Of a stretch of DNA of 64,000 nucleotides, positions 1 to 8,481 are shown piece after piece. Below the pieces are notes generated by a model. The model saw only the letters and a program-made list of their open reading frames with translations. It did no database searches and was not told the DNA's origin. Both the position numbers and the translations under genes were made by a program. Source of the DNA: Smittia aterrima (Eukaryota; Arthropoda; Insecta; Diptera; Chironomidae); NCBI GenBank assembly GCA_033063855.1, contig CP093831.1:6882001-6946000 (forward strand), given 5' to 3'. Each line of letters begins with the position of its first letter. The stretch's first letter is position 1.

Positions 1-46
1 CATTGGCACATTTGAATGAGATTTAAATTTCTTTTCATTCTTTCAG

Positions 47-369
47 GTAATTTTGGATGGAATTAATAACATGCTAAAAATGGCCGGCCCGCATGCCGAA
101 CATATTGCCAATCTTATTGAAGAATGCGATGGATTGTCAAAGATTGAGGATCTTCAAAATCATGAGAACGTTGAAATCTATAAACTCGCCTACGACATTA
201 TTGAACAGGTAAAATTGTTGATTCAAAAGATTAAACAAAAGTTTAACATTCTTAATTCTCTTTACAGTTCTTCTCTGACGATGTACCAGACGACGACGCA
301 ATCCAGCCATCAGCCGACGAATCCGGATTCCAATTTAATGCGAATCAAAACCTTGAATTTAACTTCTAG
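47..369 (+). CDS. Kap-alpha3: Importin subunit alpha-3/4 (karyopherin alpha), C-terminal end, partial
   Basis: This is the last part of a nuclear import adaptor that binds classical nuclear localisation signals through Armadillo repeats and docks on importin beta. Exons seen: 47..208 and 268..369; the window starts inside the upstream intron (acceptor TTTCAG at 41-46). The first exon encodes the last repeat region with the family-typical stretches DGINNMLKMAG, IEECDGLSKIE and LQNHENVEIYKLAYDI. The second gives the acidic tail (FFSDDVPDDDA) and ends GFQFNANQNLEFNF-stop. The 59-bp intron is GT-AG, phase 0. The alpha-3/4 subtype is assigned from the HENVEIYKLAYDIIEQFF block and the NF terminus. 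The 5' part lies outside the window. Confidence 0.93.
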
Positions 370-760
370 ATGTGAGAAGGCTCGAAGAAAACTATTTCCC
401 CTACGTCTCAAAATCCCTTCCCAAAGAACTTAGCAAGCAAATTAACTTTTCCTTTTGTTGAAATTTCTACACTCCGCGTGGAAGAGTGGCTTTAAAATGG
501 ATTTATTTATAAGAAGCTCTTTTGTCATTAATGAAGTTACATTTTCATTCGGAGGTTTAATTCTGCAAAGATAAGAAACTTCAGAGTTTCCTCTCTTACG
601 CTTCAAATCGACATTTTCTTTACTTTCTCTGTTTTCAAGTTTCTTGAATTAAAAGCAAAATTTATACTCTTCTATAATATTTGCATCGCATCAAACAACA
701 ACAAAAAATATGTAATCTTTTCGAAAAAAAAAATCAAATAAAGTTTAGAAATATATTTAT
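370..760 (+). other. Importin alpha 3' UTR with poly(A) signal
   Basis: Non-coding AT-rich stretch after the importin stop codon. An AATAAA at 737-742 is the likely polyadenylation signal. The distal part of this UTR belongs to the duplicated block described at 624-1003. Confidence 0.6.
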
Positions 761-1003
761 TGAGCTTTCAATTGATTTTTGACGGGTCACGAGAGTTTCA
801 TTTTATTTTGACAACAACAGCAAACGCGTGGGATGCGAGACGCAATTTATAAATTCATCGACGTTGAAACTTCTTCTTGAGTTCTTCGAATGATTTTAAT
901 TTTTAATTGGCCTTTGTTCTATTAAAAGCCGAACATCCTTTTTATTTCCCAGGAGATAGTTAAGCGAAGCAGACCAATTTTGATCAATTATTTTTAAAAG
1001 AAA
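624..1003. repeat. Duplicated segment, copy A (copy B at 7675-8050)
   Basis: About 380 bp, including the importin poly(A) signal region, recur in the same orientation at 7675-8050 with only scattered substitutions and small indels. Shared landmarks are the TTCTTGAATTAAAAGCAAAA stretch, the A-run before the poly(A) signal, and the GACGGGTCA(C/T)GAGAGTTTC and AGCAAACGCGTGGGA motifs. Copy A runs directly into a broken OR 3' end, so the duplicated unit probably was importin 3' UTR plus a downstream OR. Confidence 0.85.
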
Positions 1004-1063
1004 TGTTATTTTTTCTACACATTGCTCCATTGATCCATTTCGATTTTCGCGAAAATAAACGAA

Positions 1064-1262
1064 ATTGAATGGAATCCACAGAGCGCAAGGCATCAAAAGG
1101 ATCTTCTCATGATCTTAATCATAACTCAGCGACTGGAGACTTTGCAAAAGGTATGAACATAAAAAAATAATTTTGTTGCATAATTGATCAGTTTTTATTT
1201 CAGATTCTTCAATTTACTTATTCGCTGTTTGCAAACAAGAAAAATAGAAAGATGATTTGTCC
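1064..1262 (+). pseudogene. Odorant receptor remnant (3' exons only)
   Basis: This stretch aligns with the 3' end of the intact OR at 5948-7304. It carries the same GGATCTTCTCATGATCTTAA block, then GAGACTTTGCAAAAG and a splice donor, a short intron, and a final exon beginning ILQFTYSLF. About 36 bp present in the intact gene between these blocks are missing, and the conserved block reads through stop codons in the frame used by the intact gene. All upstream exons are absent. I read it as a dead paralogue whose 5' part was lost; the copia element begins about 130 bp downstream. Confidence 0.8.
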
Positions 1263-1392
1263 GTCGTAAATTTTTAAACGTGTGCTTTTAATATTTATTC
1301 ATGTCTACAATCTATTTATTATTCAAATTATAGAAGAGAAATTTATTCTGGAGCGATCCCGTTTCAAATTATTATTTTGATTCGTTAATTTT

Positions 1393-1553
1393 TGTTGGAA
1401 TTCAAATGATTAAATAGAAATTGATCTTAGCAATCGATCGATAATTGATTTTATATTGAAAAGTAAAACTCTGTTCATTCTCGAATGTCAAGTCGAGCGA
1501 ATAAGACGTTTAATAAACAATAAAGAATTAAACTAACTTTGTGAGTTCCATCT
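1393..1553 (+). repeat. 5' LTR of the copia element
   Basis: 161 bp starting TGTTGGAATTC and ending TTCCATCT. It matches the 3' LTR base for base in my reading. The end TCT, rather than CA, is set by the position of the ATTTT target-site duplication and by the start of the primer binding site. Confidence 0.95.
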
Positions 1554-1570
1554 GGTTATGGGCCTATAAG
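1554..1570 (+). other. Primer binding site of the copia element
   Basis: GGTTATGGGCC... follows the 5' LTR directly. This matches the known Drosophila copia arrangement, in which an internal fragment of initiator tRNA-Met primes minus-strand synthesis. The assignment rests on that similarity. Confidence 0.7.
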
Positions 1571-1657
1571 AACAAAGCAAAGGAAGATCGTGTGAAAAAG
1601 GAATCAAGAACGAAAAATCGGAATTTACGAGATTTATTTGGAAGTGAAGAAAACGAA

Positions 1658-4600
1658 ATGAATCCGGAAACGAAATCGATGTACAGCTTTCCAAAGCTTT
1701 CGAATGAAAACTACCGTTCATGGGAATTTAAGATGAGGATTCTACTCCAGAAGGAGGAAGTGTACAAGCATGTATTCGACAAAGACCCAGAAGTAATCGA
1801 TGATGCTTGGAAGAAAGGATCTCAGAAAGCAATGCATACGATAATTTTGTCGTGTGATGACCAGCAGCTCGTTCATGTGCGAAATGTTAAGAATGGAAAA
1901 GAAGCATGGGAAGTTCTGAAGAATCATCACCGCAACGTGACGCTTGGATCTGTCACAAGAATTATGTGCAAGGTCTTCGGAAAGAAACTCGAAATTGGTG
2001 AATCAATGCGAGGCCACCTTGATAAAATGTTCGGTTGGTTCGGTGAACTTGAGGAACAAGGAACGGTTCTTCAAAAGGAAGTCAAAGTTGGAATTATTTT
2101 AACAAGCGTTGCTAAGGAATACGGAAATCTGGTGACTGCTTTGGAAGCATGGGATGCAGAACGAGTGACTGTTGAAGCTATCAAAGGAAAATTAATTGAC
2201 GAATGGGAAAGAAGACAATCGGAGGAAAAATCTTTGGAAATCGAAGTCGGCTATCAACATGGACAATTTCGCTATGGGAATCGTCGACCAAAATTTGTTC
2301 GTGATGACCGTCAATCTTCTTCGACTCGCAGCTCAATTGATGCTACAAGCCGCGAGGGTTTTCTGTGTCACTTTTGTCGTTTGCCAGGGCATTTCCGAAA
2401 TGAATGTCCAGATTTACGTCGCAAGCTTAATCAAGGTCGTGTTGATAAGGCAAAAGAATGTACAGAAGAAGATTTCAATAAAGGAAATGGCGAATCTGCT
2501 AAATTGGCTCGTGCCATGAAATGGTATCAAAAAGCTTTTCATTCATCAGAAAATGGGAAACGAAATGAAAGCTGGTGCATTGACAGTGGAGCCACTTCAC
2601 ACATGTGTTGGAATAGAGAAAGATTTTTTGAATTAGATTTGAAACACAACAGCTTCATCGTTGTTGGAAATGGAGAACGCATTAAAGCGGAAGGGAAGGG
2701 AAAGGTAAAAGTATACATCGATTCAGACAATGAAAAGATGGAAGTTGAGTTACAGGACGTGTTGTGGATTCCAGATCTTCACGAAAATCTGATTTCTGTG
2801 TCAAAGTTGGCGAGAAAACAAATTGTGAAATTCACAAATGATGCTTGCTACATCATTGATAAACGAAAACAGGATCTCAAAATAGGATATCTGAAAAACG
2901 GACTCTACATGCTCCTGGAAATGGAAAAAGCTTTCGTCGCGACATCGTTGGATGGTGTAAATGTGGAACGTTGTATTCACGATTGGCATAGACGGCTTGC
3001 TCATAGGAACCTTGCGGACATTAAAGCAATGCAATCAGAGGGATTGAAGATTAAGAAATGTGATCACTCTGATGACTGTGAATCATGTCTCAAAGGAAAA
3101 ATGTTTCGAAAATCATTTCCAAAGGTTGCTTCTAAGACGGAAAATGTTTTTGACTGTGTCTGTAGTGATGTTTGCGGACCTATGCAAATCGAGTCAATTG
3201 GAAAGAAACGATATTTCATTACATTTACAGATCTTTACAGTAGATACACGGAAGTCTACGGTATCAGAAATAAAAGCGATGCCACGGAAGCGACGATAAA
3301 TTTTATTGAATCCGTGAAAACTCAATTCGGAAAGAAAATTAAAATCTTTAGAACGGATAAAGGAATGGAGTACTTGAACGATAAGCTTCAAGGCTACTTG
3401 AAAGAGGAAGGAATTAAAACACAAACCACTGTAGGCTATGCTCCGGAACAAAATGGAGTAGCTGAGAGGAAAAACAGGACGCTGGTTGAGGCTACTCGAA
3501 GCATGCTGGCGGAATCGGGACTCCCAAAAAGCTTTTGGGCGGAAGCTTTAGCAACAGCAAACTTCACTTTCAATCGACTTATCAACCAAACTAAGAAATC
3601 TCCGTACGAACTTTTTTACGGAAAGAAGCCAACTAAGCTCGATTTTCACGAATTTGGTTGTGACGTTTTCATGATGGTACCAAAAGAGAAAAGAAGGAAG
3701 CTGGATGATAAAGCGGTAAAAATGAAGTTCCTTGGATATGATGACAAGTCAAAAGGATTTAGACTTGTAGATAGTAATCATAAAATACACGTTAGCAGAG
3801 AAGTTCGTTTCTTACACTCAAAGTCACCACTGATGACACAATATGTGGAAAATCAGGAACCAGAAGAATTAGAATTTTATTTTGAAGAAACAGAAGAAAC
3901 TCCGAATGGAAATTTAAATGAAGAAGAGCCTGATGTATTTTTCGACGCTGAGGAAAATGAAAACAACGAATCTGATGCTGAAGAAGATGAAAACGAAGAG
4001 AACGAAGATGTTGTAGTCGAGGAGGAGCCAGATCTTTATCAGCAACAGCCTCGCCGTTCAACAAGAACTACGTCGAAGCCAGACAGATACGGAGACAACA
4101 TATTGTATAAAGCAGCTAGCGAAATTGAGCCAAAATCTTTTAAGGAAGCAATTAATTCAAAGGAATCACATCAATGGATGGAAGCGATGAAAGAAGAATT
4201 ACGTGGAATCCATGAAAATCAAACATGGGAATTGACTGAACTGCCAGCAGGAAGAAAAGCAATTGGATCTAAATGGGTTTACAAATACAAAAAAGATGAA
4301 AACGGAAATATTATCAAGTACAAAGCAAGACTTGTTGCTCAAGGGTTCTCCCAAAAATATGGAGTTGATTACGATCAAGTGTTCGCTCCAGTAGCAAGAA
4401 GCTCAACACTCAGGATGCTGTTATCGGTTGCAGGAAAAAGGAATTATACTGTGAACCATTACGATGTGAAGACGGCATTTCTAAACGGAAATCTGGAGGA
4501 AGAAATTTTTATGAAGCAACCACCTGGATTTATAAACGGGGAAAAAGTTTACAAACTGAAGAAAACTTTGTATGGTTTGAAGCAATCTGCTAGAGTTTGG

Positions 4601-5668
4601 AATCAAACTCTTCACGAAGTTCTAACTACAAATGGCTGCATTCAAAACGAAACCGACAAGTGCTTATACAGAAAGAAATTAAACGGTAAAGATTTATTTC
4701 TCTTAGTCCACGTAGATGACTTATTAGTTGCAAGCGATGACGAAGAACTCAGGAAAACTTTAATGAGTAATATCGGAAAACGGTTCGAATTGAAAAATTT
4801 AGGAGGAGCTAAGCATTATCTCGGAATTGATATCGAGAAAATTGATGGAAAATTTTTCATCTCTCAAACAAATTACATTGAAAGTATAATTGCCGAGGCA
4901 AAGCTTAAAGACGGGAAGATCTCCAAATTCCCACTCGATTCAGGATACTTCAAACAAGAAGGAAAACTGCTGCATACGAACAAGGAATATCGGAAGTTAA
5001 TTGGAATGTTACTCTATTTGACCACACATACTCGACCTGACATTGCCGCAAGTGTCTCAATCTTAAGTAAGAGGGTGGAAAATCCGAGAGACAACGATTT
5101 GACTGAAGTTAAAAGAGTTATCAGGTATTTAAAGGGAACAAGTAATTTAAAATTAATGCTTAATGGATCTGAGAGAAATGATGATCTGCATGCTTACTCT
5201 GATGCTAATTGGGCGGAAGACCCGCAAGACAGGAAATCGACAACTGGATATTATTGCTCAGCAAATGGAGGAACTATCTCATGGAGTTCACGGAAGCAAG
5301 ACATTGTAGCGCTATCATCAGCAGAATCCGAATATGTTGCGTTGACAGAAACATGCAAGGAAATATTATGGCTAACACAGATCGCAAAAGCATTTGATTT
5401 GGACATACCGAAAACAATAACAGTGTTTACCGACAGCCAAAGTTGTATCAGCATGATTGAAAACCAAAAATATAGTAATCGAACGAAACATATAGACGCT
5501 AGATATCATTTCATTCGAGATCAAGTTGCAAATGGAGTCGTCAAACTAAAATATGTGCCATCTCAAGATAATACAGCAGATTTAATGACCAAGCCTCTAG
5601 GAGCAATCAAAGTGGAGCAACTGCGAAAACTAGCTGGTTTGACGAAGAGAAAAATCAATAACTATTAA
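1658..5668 (+). CDS. Copia-type gag-pol polyprotein (1336 aa)
   Basis: A single ORF encodes all enzymes needed for retrotransposition. From the ATG at 1658 come: a UBN2/copia-type gag region; a CCHC zinc knuckle (CHFCRLPGHFRNEC, about residue 236); an aspartic protease motif IDSGATSHM (Asp about 309); a pre-integrase zinc region (H-H, then CESCLKGK); the integrase core with Asp about 504 (SDVCGP), Asp about 567 (FRTDKGMEY) and Glu about 603 (NGVAERKNRT); a reverse transcriptase with LVHVDDLLVA (about 1020); and RNase H with YSDANWAED (about 1182), SSAESEYVAL and TKHIDARYHF. An acidic linker separates integrase and reverse transcriptase. The frame is open upstream to 1541, but that part overlaps the LTR and primer binding site and lacks an ATG, so 1658 is chosen. 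The frame is intact and probably functional. Confidence 0.97.
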   Translation: MNPETKSMYSFPKLSNENYRSWEFKMRILLQKEEVYKHVFDKDPEVIDDAWKKGSQKAMHTIILSCDDQQLVHVRNVKNGKEAWEVLKNHHRNVTLGSVTRIMCKVFGKKLEIGESMRGHLDKMFGWFGELEEQGTVLQKEVKVGIILTSVAKEYGNLVTALEAWDAERVTVEAIKGKLIDEWERRQSEEKSLEIEVGYQHGQFRYGNRRPKFVRDDRQSSSTRSSIDATSREGFLCHFCRLPGHFRNECPDLRRKLNQGRVDKAKECTEEDFNKGNGESAKLARAMKWYQKAFHSSENGKRNESWCIDSGATSHMCWNRERFFELDLKHNSFIVVGNGERIKAEGKGKVKVYIDSDNEKMEVELQDVLWIPDLHENLISVSKLARKQIVKFTNDACYIIDKRKQDLKIGYLKNGLYMLLEMEKAFVATSLDGVNVERCIHDWHRRLAHRNLADIKAMQSEGLKIKKCDHSDDCESCLKGKMFRKSFPKVASKTENVFDCVCSDVCGPMQIESIGKKRYFITFTDLYSRYTEVYGIRNKSDATEATINFIESVKTQFGKKIKIFRTDKGMEYLNDKLQGYLKEEGIKTQTTVGYAPEQNGVAERKNRTLVEATRSMLAESGLPKSFWAEALATANFTFNRLINQTKKSPYELFYGKKPTKLDFHEFGCDVFMMVPKEKRRKLDDKAVKMKFLGYDDKSKGFRLVDSNHKIHVSREVRFLHSKSPLMTQYVENQEPEELEFYFEETEETPNGNLNEEEPDVFFDAEENENNESDAEEDENEENEDVVVEEEPDLYQQQPRRSTRTTSKPDRYGDNILYKAASEIEPKSFKEAINSKESHQWMEAMKEELRGIHENQTWELTELPAGRKAIGSKWVYKYKKDENGNIIKYKARLVAQGFSQKYGVDYDQVFAPVARSSTLRMLLSVAGKRNYTVNHYDVKTAFLNGNLEEEIFMKQPPGFINGEKVYKLKKTLYGLKQSARVWNQTLHEVLTTNGCIQNETDKCLYRKKLNGKDLFLLVHVDDLLVASDDEELRKTLMSNIGKRFELKNLGGAKHYLGIDIEKIDGKFFISQTNYIESIIAEAKLKDGKISKFPLDSGYFKQEGKLLHTNKEYRKLIGMLLYLTTHTRPDIAASVSILSKRVENPRDNDLTEVKRVIRYLKGTSNLKLMLNGSERNDDLHAYSDANWAEDPQDRKSTTGYYCSANGGTISWSSRKQDIVALSSAESEYVALTETCKEILWLTQIAKAFDLDIPKTITVFTDSQSCISMIENQKYSNRTKHIDARYHFIRDQVANGVVKLKYVPSQDNTADLMTKPLGAIKVEQLRKLAGLTKRKINNY

Positions 5669-5674
5669 ACATTT

Positions 5675-5683
5675 GAGGAGGAG
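5675..5683 (+). other. Polypurine tract of the copia element
   Basis: GAGGAGGAG lies directly before the 3' LTR, the usual plus-strand primer position. Confidence 0.8.
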
Positions 5684-5844
5684 TGTTGGAATTCAAATGA
5701 TTAAATAGAAATTGATCTTAGCAATCGATCGATAATTGATTTTATATTGAAAAGTAAAACTCTGTTCATTCTCGAATGTCAAGTCGAGCGAATAAGACGT
5801 TTAATAAACAATAAAGAATTAAACTAACTTTGTGAGTTCCATCT
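5684..5844 (+). repeat. 3' LTR of the copia element
   Basis: 161-bp copy of the 5' LTR. It contains an AATAAACAATAAAG stretch that may provide polyadenylation. Its end lies 104 bp before the ATG of the downstream OR gene. Confidence 0.95.
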
Positions 5845-5947
5845 ATTTTTAATTCAGAATGTTTCAGAAATACTCGAAAAGCTGATTTATTACATTTACA
5901 TGAAACAATTGATTCGATAAGGAATAAAAAACTAAACTGGGACAATA

Positions 5948-7304
5948 ATGGAATCTATCGAAAACGACACCAAATGGACTAACCGAATTAACAAAGTTGT
6001 GAACTTTTTTGGGCAAATCTTGTATCCGATTGGTGTCGATGGAAAGTTAACGAAATGGTAAATTTTTGCTTCAAATTTAAAGGAAATGATGACATAAAAT
6101 GATTTTTTTCAGGTTCCTCACATTCTTTATCAGCCAGTGGAGTGTGTTGCTTGTTATTGCAAGCTTCAGCCTCTCTATAACTACAACAACTGGCCATCTA
6201 ACTTATCTTTCAGCAATTTTCAGTAAAAAAAATATATTTTATAGAAAATTTAAAATAATAATGAAATTTTTAGTTCAAGTATTTCGTCACGTCGTGTATT
6301 TGATTTTGCTGGTTCACTTTAGAGAAAAAGTGAAGCTTTTGATTGAGAGGATAACCAAAGAGAGGTGAAAAGTTTTTAAAAGATTACGAGGATTTTAATT
6401 TTTTTTTTCGATTTTAGGAAGCTCGTTCAAATTTCTGATATAAATTGGTCGCTGACGATCGACTACTCAAGAAATGAATTTGTTGCTGCAGTTTTCGGTT
6501 TCATCGGAATTTGTTCGTTTCTTGTTCTTTTGCTATTTGGAGTCTTTCTCTTTGAGTATAACGAGTACAATTTGCCATACAGATTTCAGTTTATTTTTCT
6601 GCCAACCGACGAATTTCTTTCACTCAATTGGCACATTAATTATTTTTTTCAATTCACATTCATCAACATAACCATGTTGCTCTATTATGCTTACACTGGA
6701 TACAACTTGGTATTGATAAACTATTCATGTTGGGAAATCGATTCGCTGAGATTACAAGTAGCGGAATTGTTTCGAAACGATGTTTCCTTGGAACAACATG
6801 ACGAAGAAATAAGAAAAACTATTTTAAAGAGTTATCAAGTTATGGACTGGCTGAATGAATCTCGGGAAGTTTTGCGTTTAAGCTTCTTAGCGGATTTTTC
6901 GTTGGCATCATTTATTTTTTGCTTGTGCTTGTACGCCTTGAGCTCCGACGTCTTTGAATCAGCAACGACATTGATAATCATATGTGCTTTATCATCTCAG
7001 CTTTCACTTTTCTGTTGGATGGGAAATCGAGTTAATGTTCGGATTGAGCAATTGGTCGCCACTATTTATGACGTCGATTGGTACACACAGAATGCAAAAC
7101 ATCGAAAGGATCTTCTCATGATCTTAATCATGGCTCAACGTTTGAAAGGGTACAATGGAATCTTCAACTCAGTGGACCTGGAGACTTTGCAAAAGGTATT
7201 AAAATGATATTATACTTTTGTAATGATAACGAAAGCTTCTCTTTCAGATTTTACAATTTACCTATTCGCTTTTTACTTTGTTGAAAACTACAAATGAATA
7301 TTGA
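5948..7304 (+). CDS. Odorant receptor, 7tm_6 family (398 aa)
   Basis: A ligand-binding subunit expected to form an odorant-gated cation channel with the co-receptor Orco in sensory neuron dendrites. Exons: 5948..6057, 6113..6364, 6418..7195, 7248..7304; introns are 52-55 bp and the frame is continuous. The start context MESIENDTKWTNRINKVVNF fits the cytoplasmic N-terminus of insect ORs. Several hydrophobic segments follow, for example SQWSVLLVIASFSLSI and FGFIGICSFLVLLLFGVFLF. Family signatures sit near the end: a Tyr/Trp-containing stretch DVDWYTQNAKHRKDLLMIL, then an intron, then the final exon ILQFTYSLFTLLKTTNEY. The length is typical for the family. A 3' fragment of a close paralogue lies upstream at 1064-1262, and the copia 3' LTR ends 104 bp before the ATG. 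The ligand cannot be predicted. Confidence 0.9.
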
Positions 7305-7674
7305 ATGAAATATTCCATCGGCCCGATGGCATCGGGTAATTCATGAATACTTTAAATTAGAAGGAGCATATTAAAATATTTGAATAAATTGGCTCTCAGT
7401 ACATAGATCAATAAGAAACAGATACTAATAAATTATTCTAAACTCAAATTTACTGAAAATAGATGAAGAATGATAGACCAATAATAAATAAATAACAAAC
7501 AATTTTAATTTCAACTTGGTGTTTATTTACAATCATTTTTGGCCTAAGATCAGCGATCATTCTACAATTTTTAGATTGTGGATTTCAGGCAAATTTTTAT
7601 AGGAATATTTAAAATAATGTTTCGAAGATTTTTCTTCAAACTATCTGTCTGCTTTTCATTATAATTATCTTTCA
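7305..7674. other. OR 3' flank, non-coding
   Basis: AT-rich sequence after the OR stop with several AATAAA-like signals (for example near 7381 and 7485). No coding sequence is visible. Confidence 0.5.
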
Positions 7675-8050
7675 TTTCTCTGCTTTCAAGTTTCTTGAAT
7701 TAAAAGCAAAATTTATACTCTTCTATAATATTTGCATCGCATCAAACAACAACAACAAATATGTAATCTTTTCGAAAAAAAAAAATCAAATAAAGTTTAG
7801 AAATATATTTATTGAGCTTTCAATTGATTTTTGACGGGTCATGAGAGTTTCATTTTATTTTGACAACAACAGCAAACGCGTGGGAGGCGAGACGCAATTT
7901 ATAAATTCTTCGACGTTGAAACTTCTTCTTGAATTCTTCGAATGATTTTAATTGGCCTTTGTTCTATTAAAAGCCGAACATCCTTTTTATTTTCGAGGAG
8001 ACAGACGCTTTGCTAATGCAGCAAAGCAGATCAATTATTTTTAAATGAAA
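7675..8050. repeat. Duplicated segment, copy B (copy A at 624-1003)
   Basis: Second copy of the importin 3'-UTR-derived segment, here behind the intact OR. It still carries the AATAAA signal (7789-7794). Homology to copy A stops near 8045, where copy B has a short unique stretch with GCTAATGCAGCAAAGC. Confidence 0.85.
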
Positions 8051-8142
8051 ATTTCCAAAAATCTTGAAAGAATATCAATTTTGATTTCCATGAGCGACAA
8101 TAATTCTCCAGCTGCCACTTCTATTTCAATTTCTTCTGTCTC

Positions 8143-8430
8143 TCAAGAAAGATTTCCATTATTTATGAAATCTTTATAAAATTCAAAAATTCCCGCACAG
8201 CATTTAGCCAACTGCTTTCCATCGCAACCTCTGTAAAACAAAATCTTCCACTGAATACAGCAAAAAAAAAAGAAAATTGAAGAATTTAAAAGAATAAAAA
8301 TCAAAATTTGGAACTTAAACAAACGATCTACTTCGTAACGGAGATTCTTCCTTCATCAGTGAACATCTTGCATGAGTCTACGATATCAGGAAAGGAATAG
8401 AAACGTTTGAAATCTTCAATTTGAGTTTTT
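8143..8430 (-). CDS. Possible terminal exons of an unknown small Cys-containing protein
   Basis: Two minus-strand segments, 8332..8430 and 8143..8230, join across a GT-AG intron of about 100 bp. They give a peptide containing EDFKRFYSFPDIVDSCKMF, GRISVTKGCDGKQLAKCC and AGIFEFYKDFINNG before a stop at 8143. The amino-acid make-up (spaced Cys, aromatic/charged alternation) looks like real coding sequence rather than chance, and the upstream acceptor has a pyrimidine-rich run. I cannot place a start exon. It would have to lie under or beyond the KCMF1 first exon. The peptide faintly resembles small secreted Cys proteins such as odorant-binding proteins, but I do not recognise the family. It may be a relic. 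Confidence 0.3.
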
Positions 8431-8481
8431 CTTTTGTTGGGGAAGAAAGTTCATTTTTCATTGCGCGAAGCACTTCGAGTA

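Larger units (their letters stand above)
1393..5844 (+). mobile_element. Complete Ty1/copia-type LTR retrotransposon
   Basis: A 4452-bp element: 161-bp LTRs at 1393-1553 and 5684-5844, a primer binding site directly after the 5' LTR, one uninterrupted gag-pol ORF, and a purine-rich tract (GAGGAGGAG, 5675-5683) before the 3' LTR. It is flanked by the 5-bp direct repeat ATTTT (1388-1392 and 5845-5849). The domain order protease, integrase, reverse transcriptase, RNase H is that of Ty1/copia (Pseudoviridae-like). By eye the two LTRs have no difference, and the ORF has no stop or frameshift, so insertion is recent and the copy could be autonomous. It lies between an OR remnant and an intact OR. 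Confidence 0.97.

Noticed and set aside
1541..1657. N-terminal extension of the copia ORF
   Set aside because: It begins with GTG inside the LTR and covers the primer binding site. The ATG at 1658 fits the start of copia gag.
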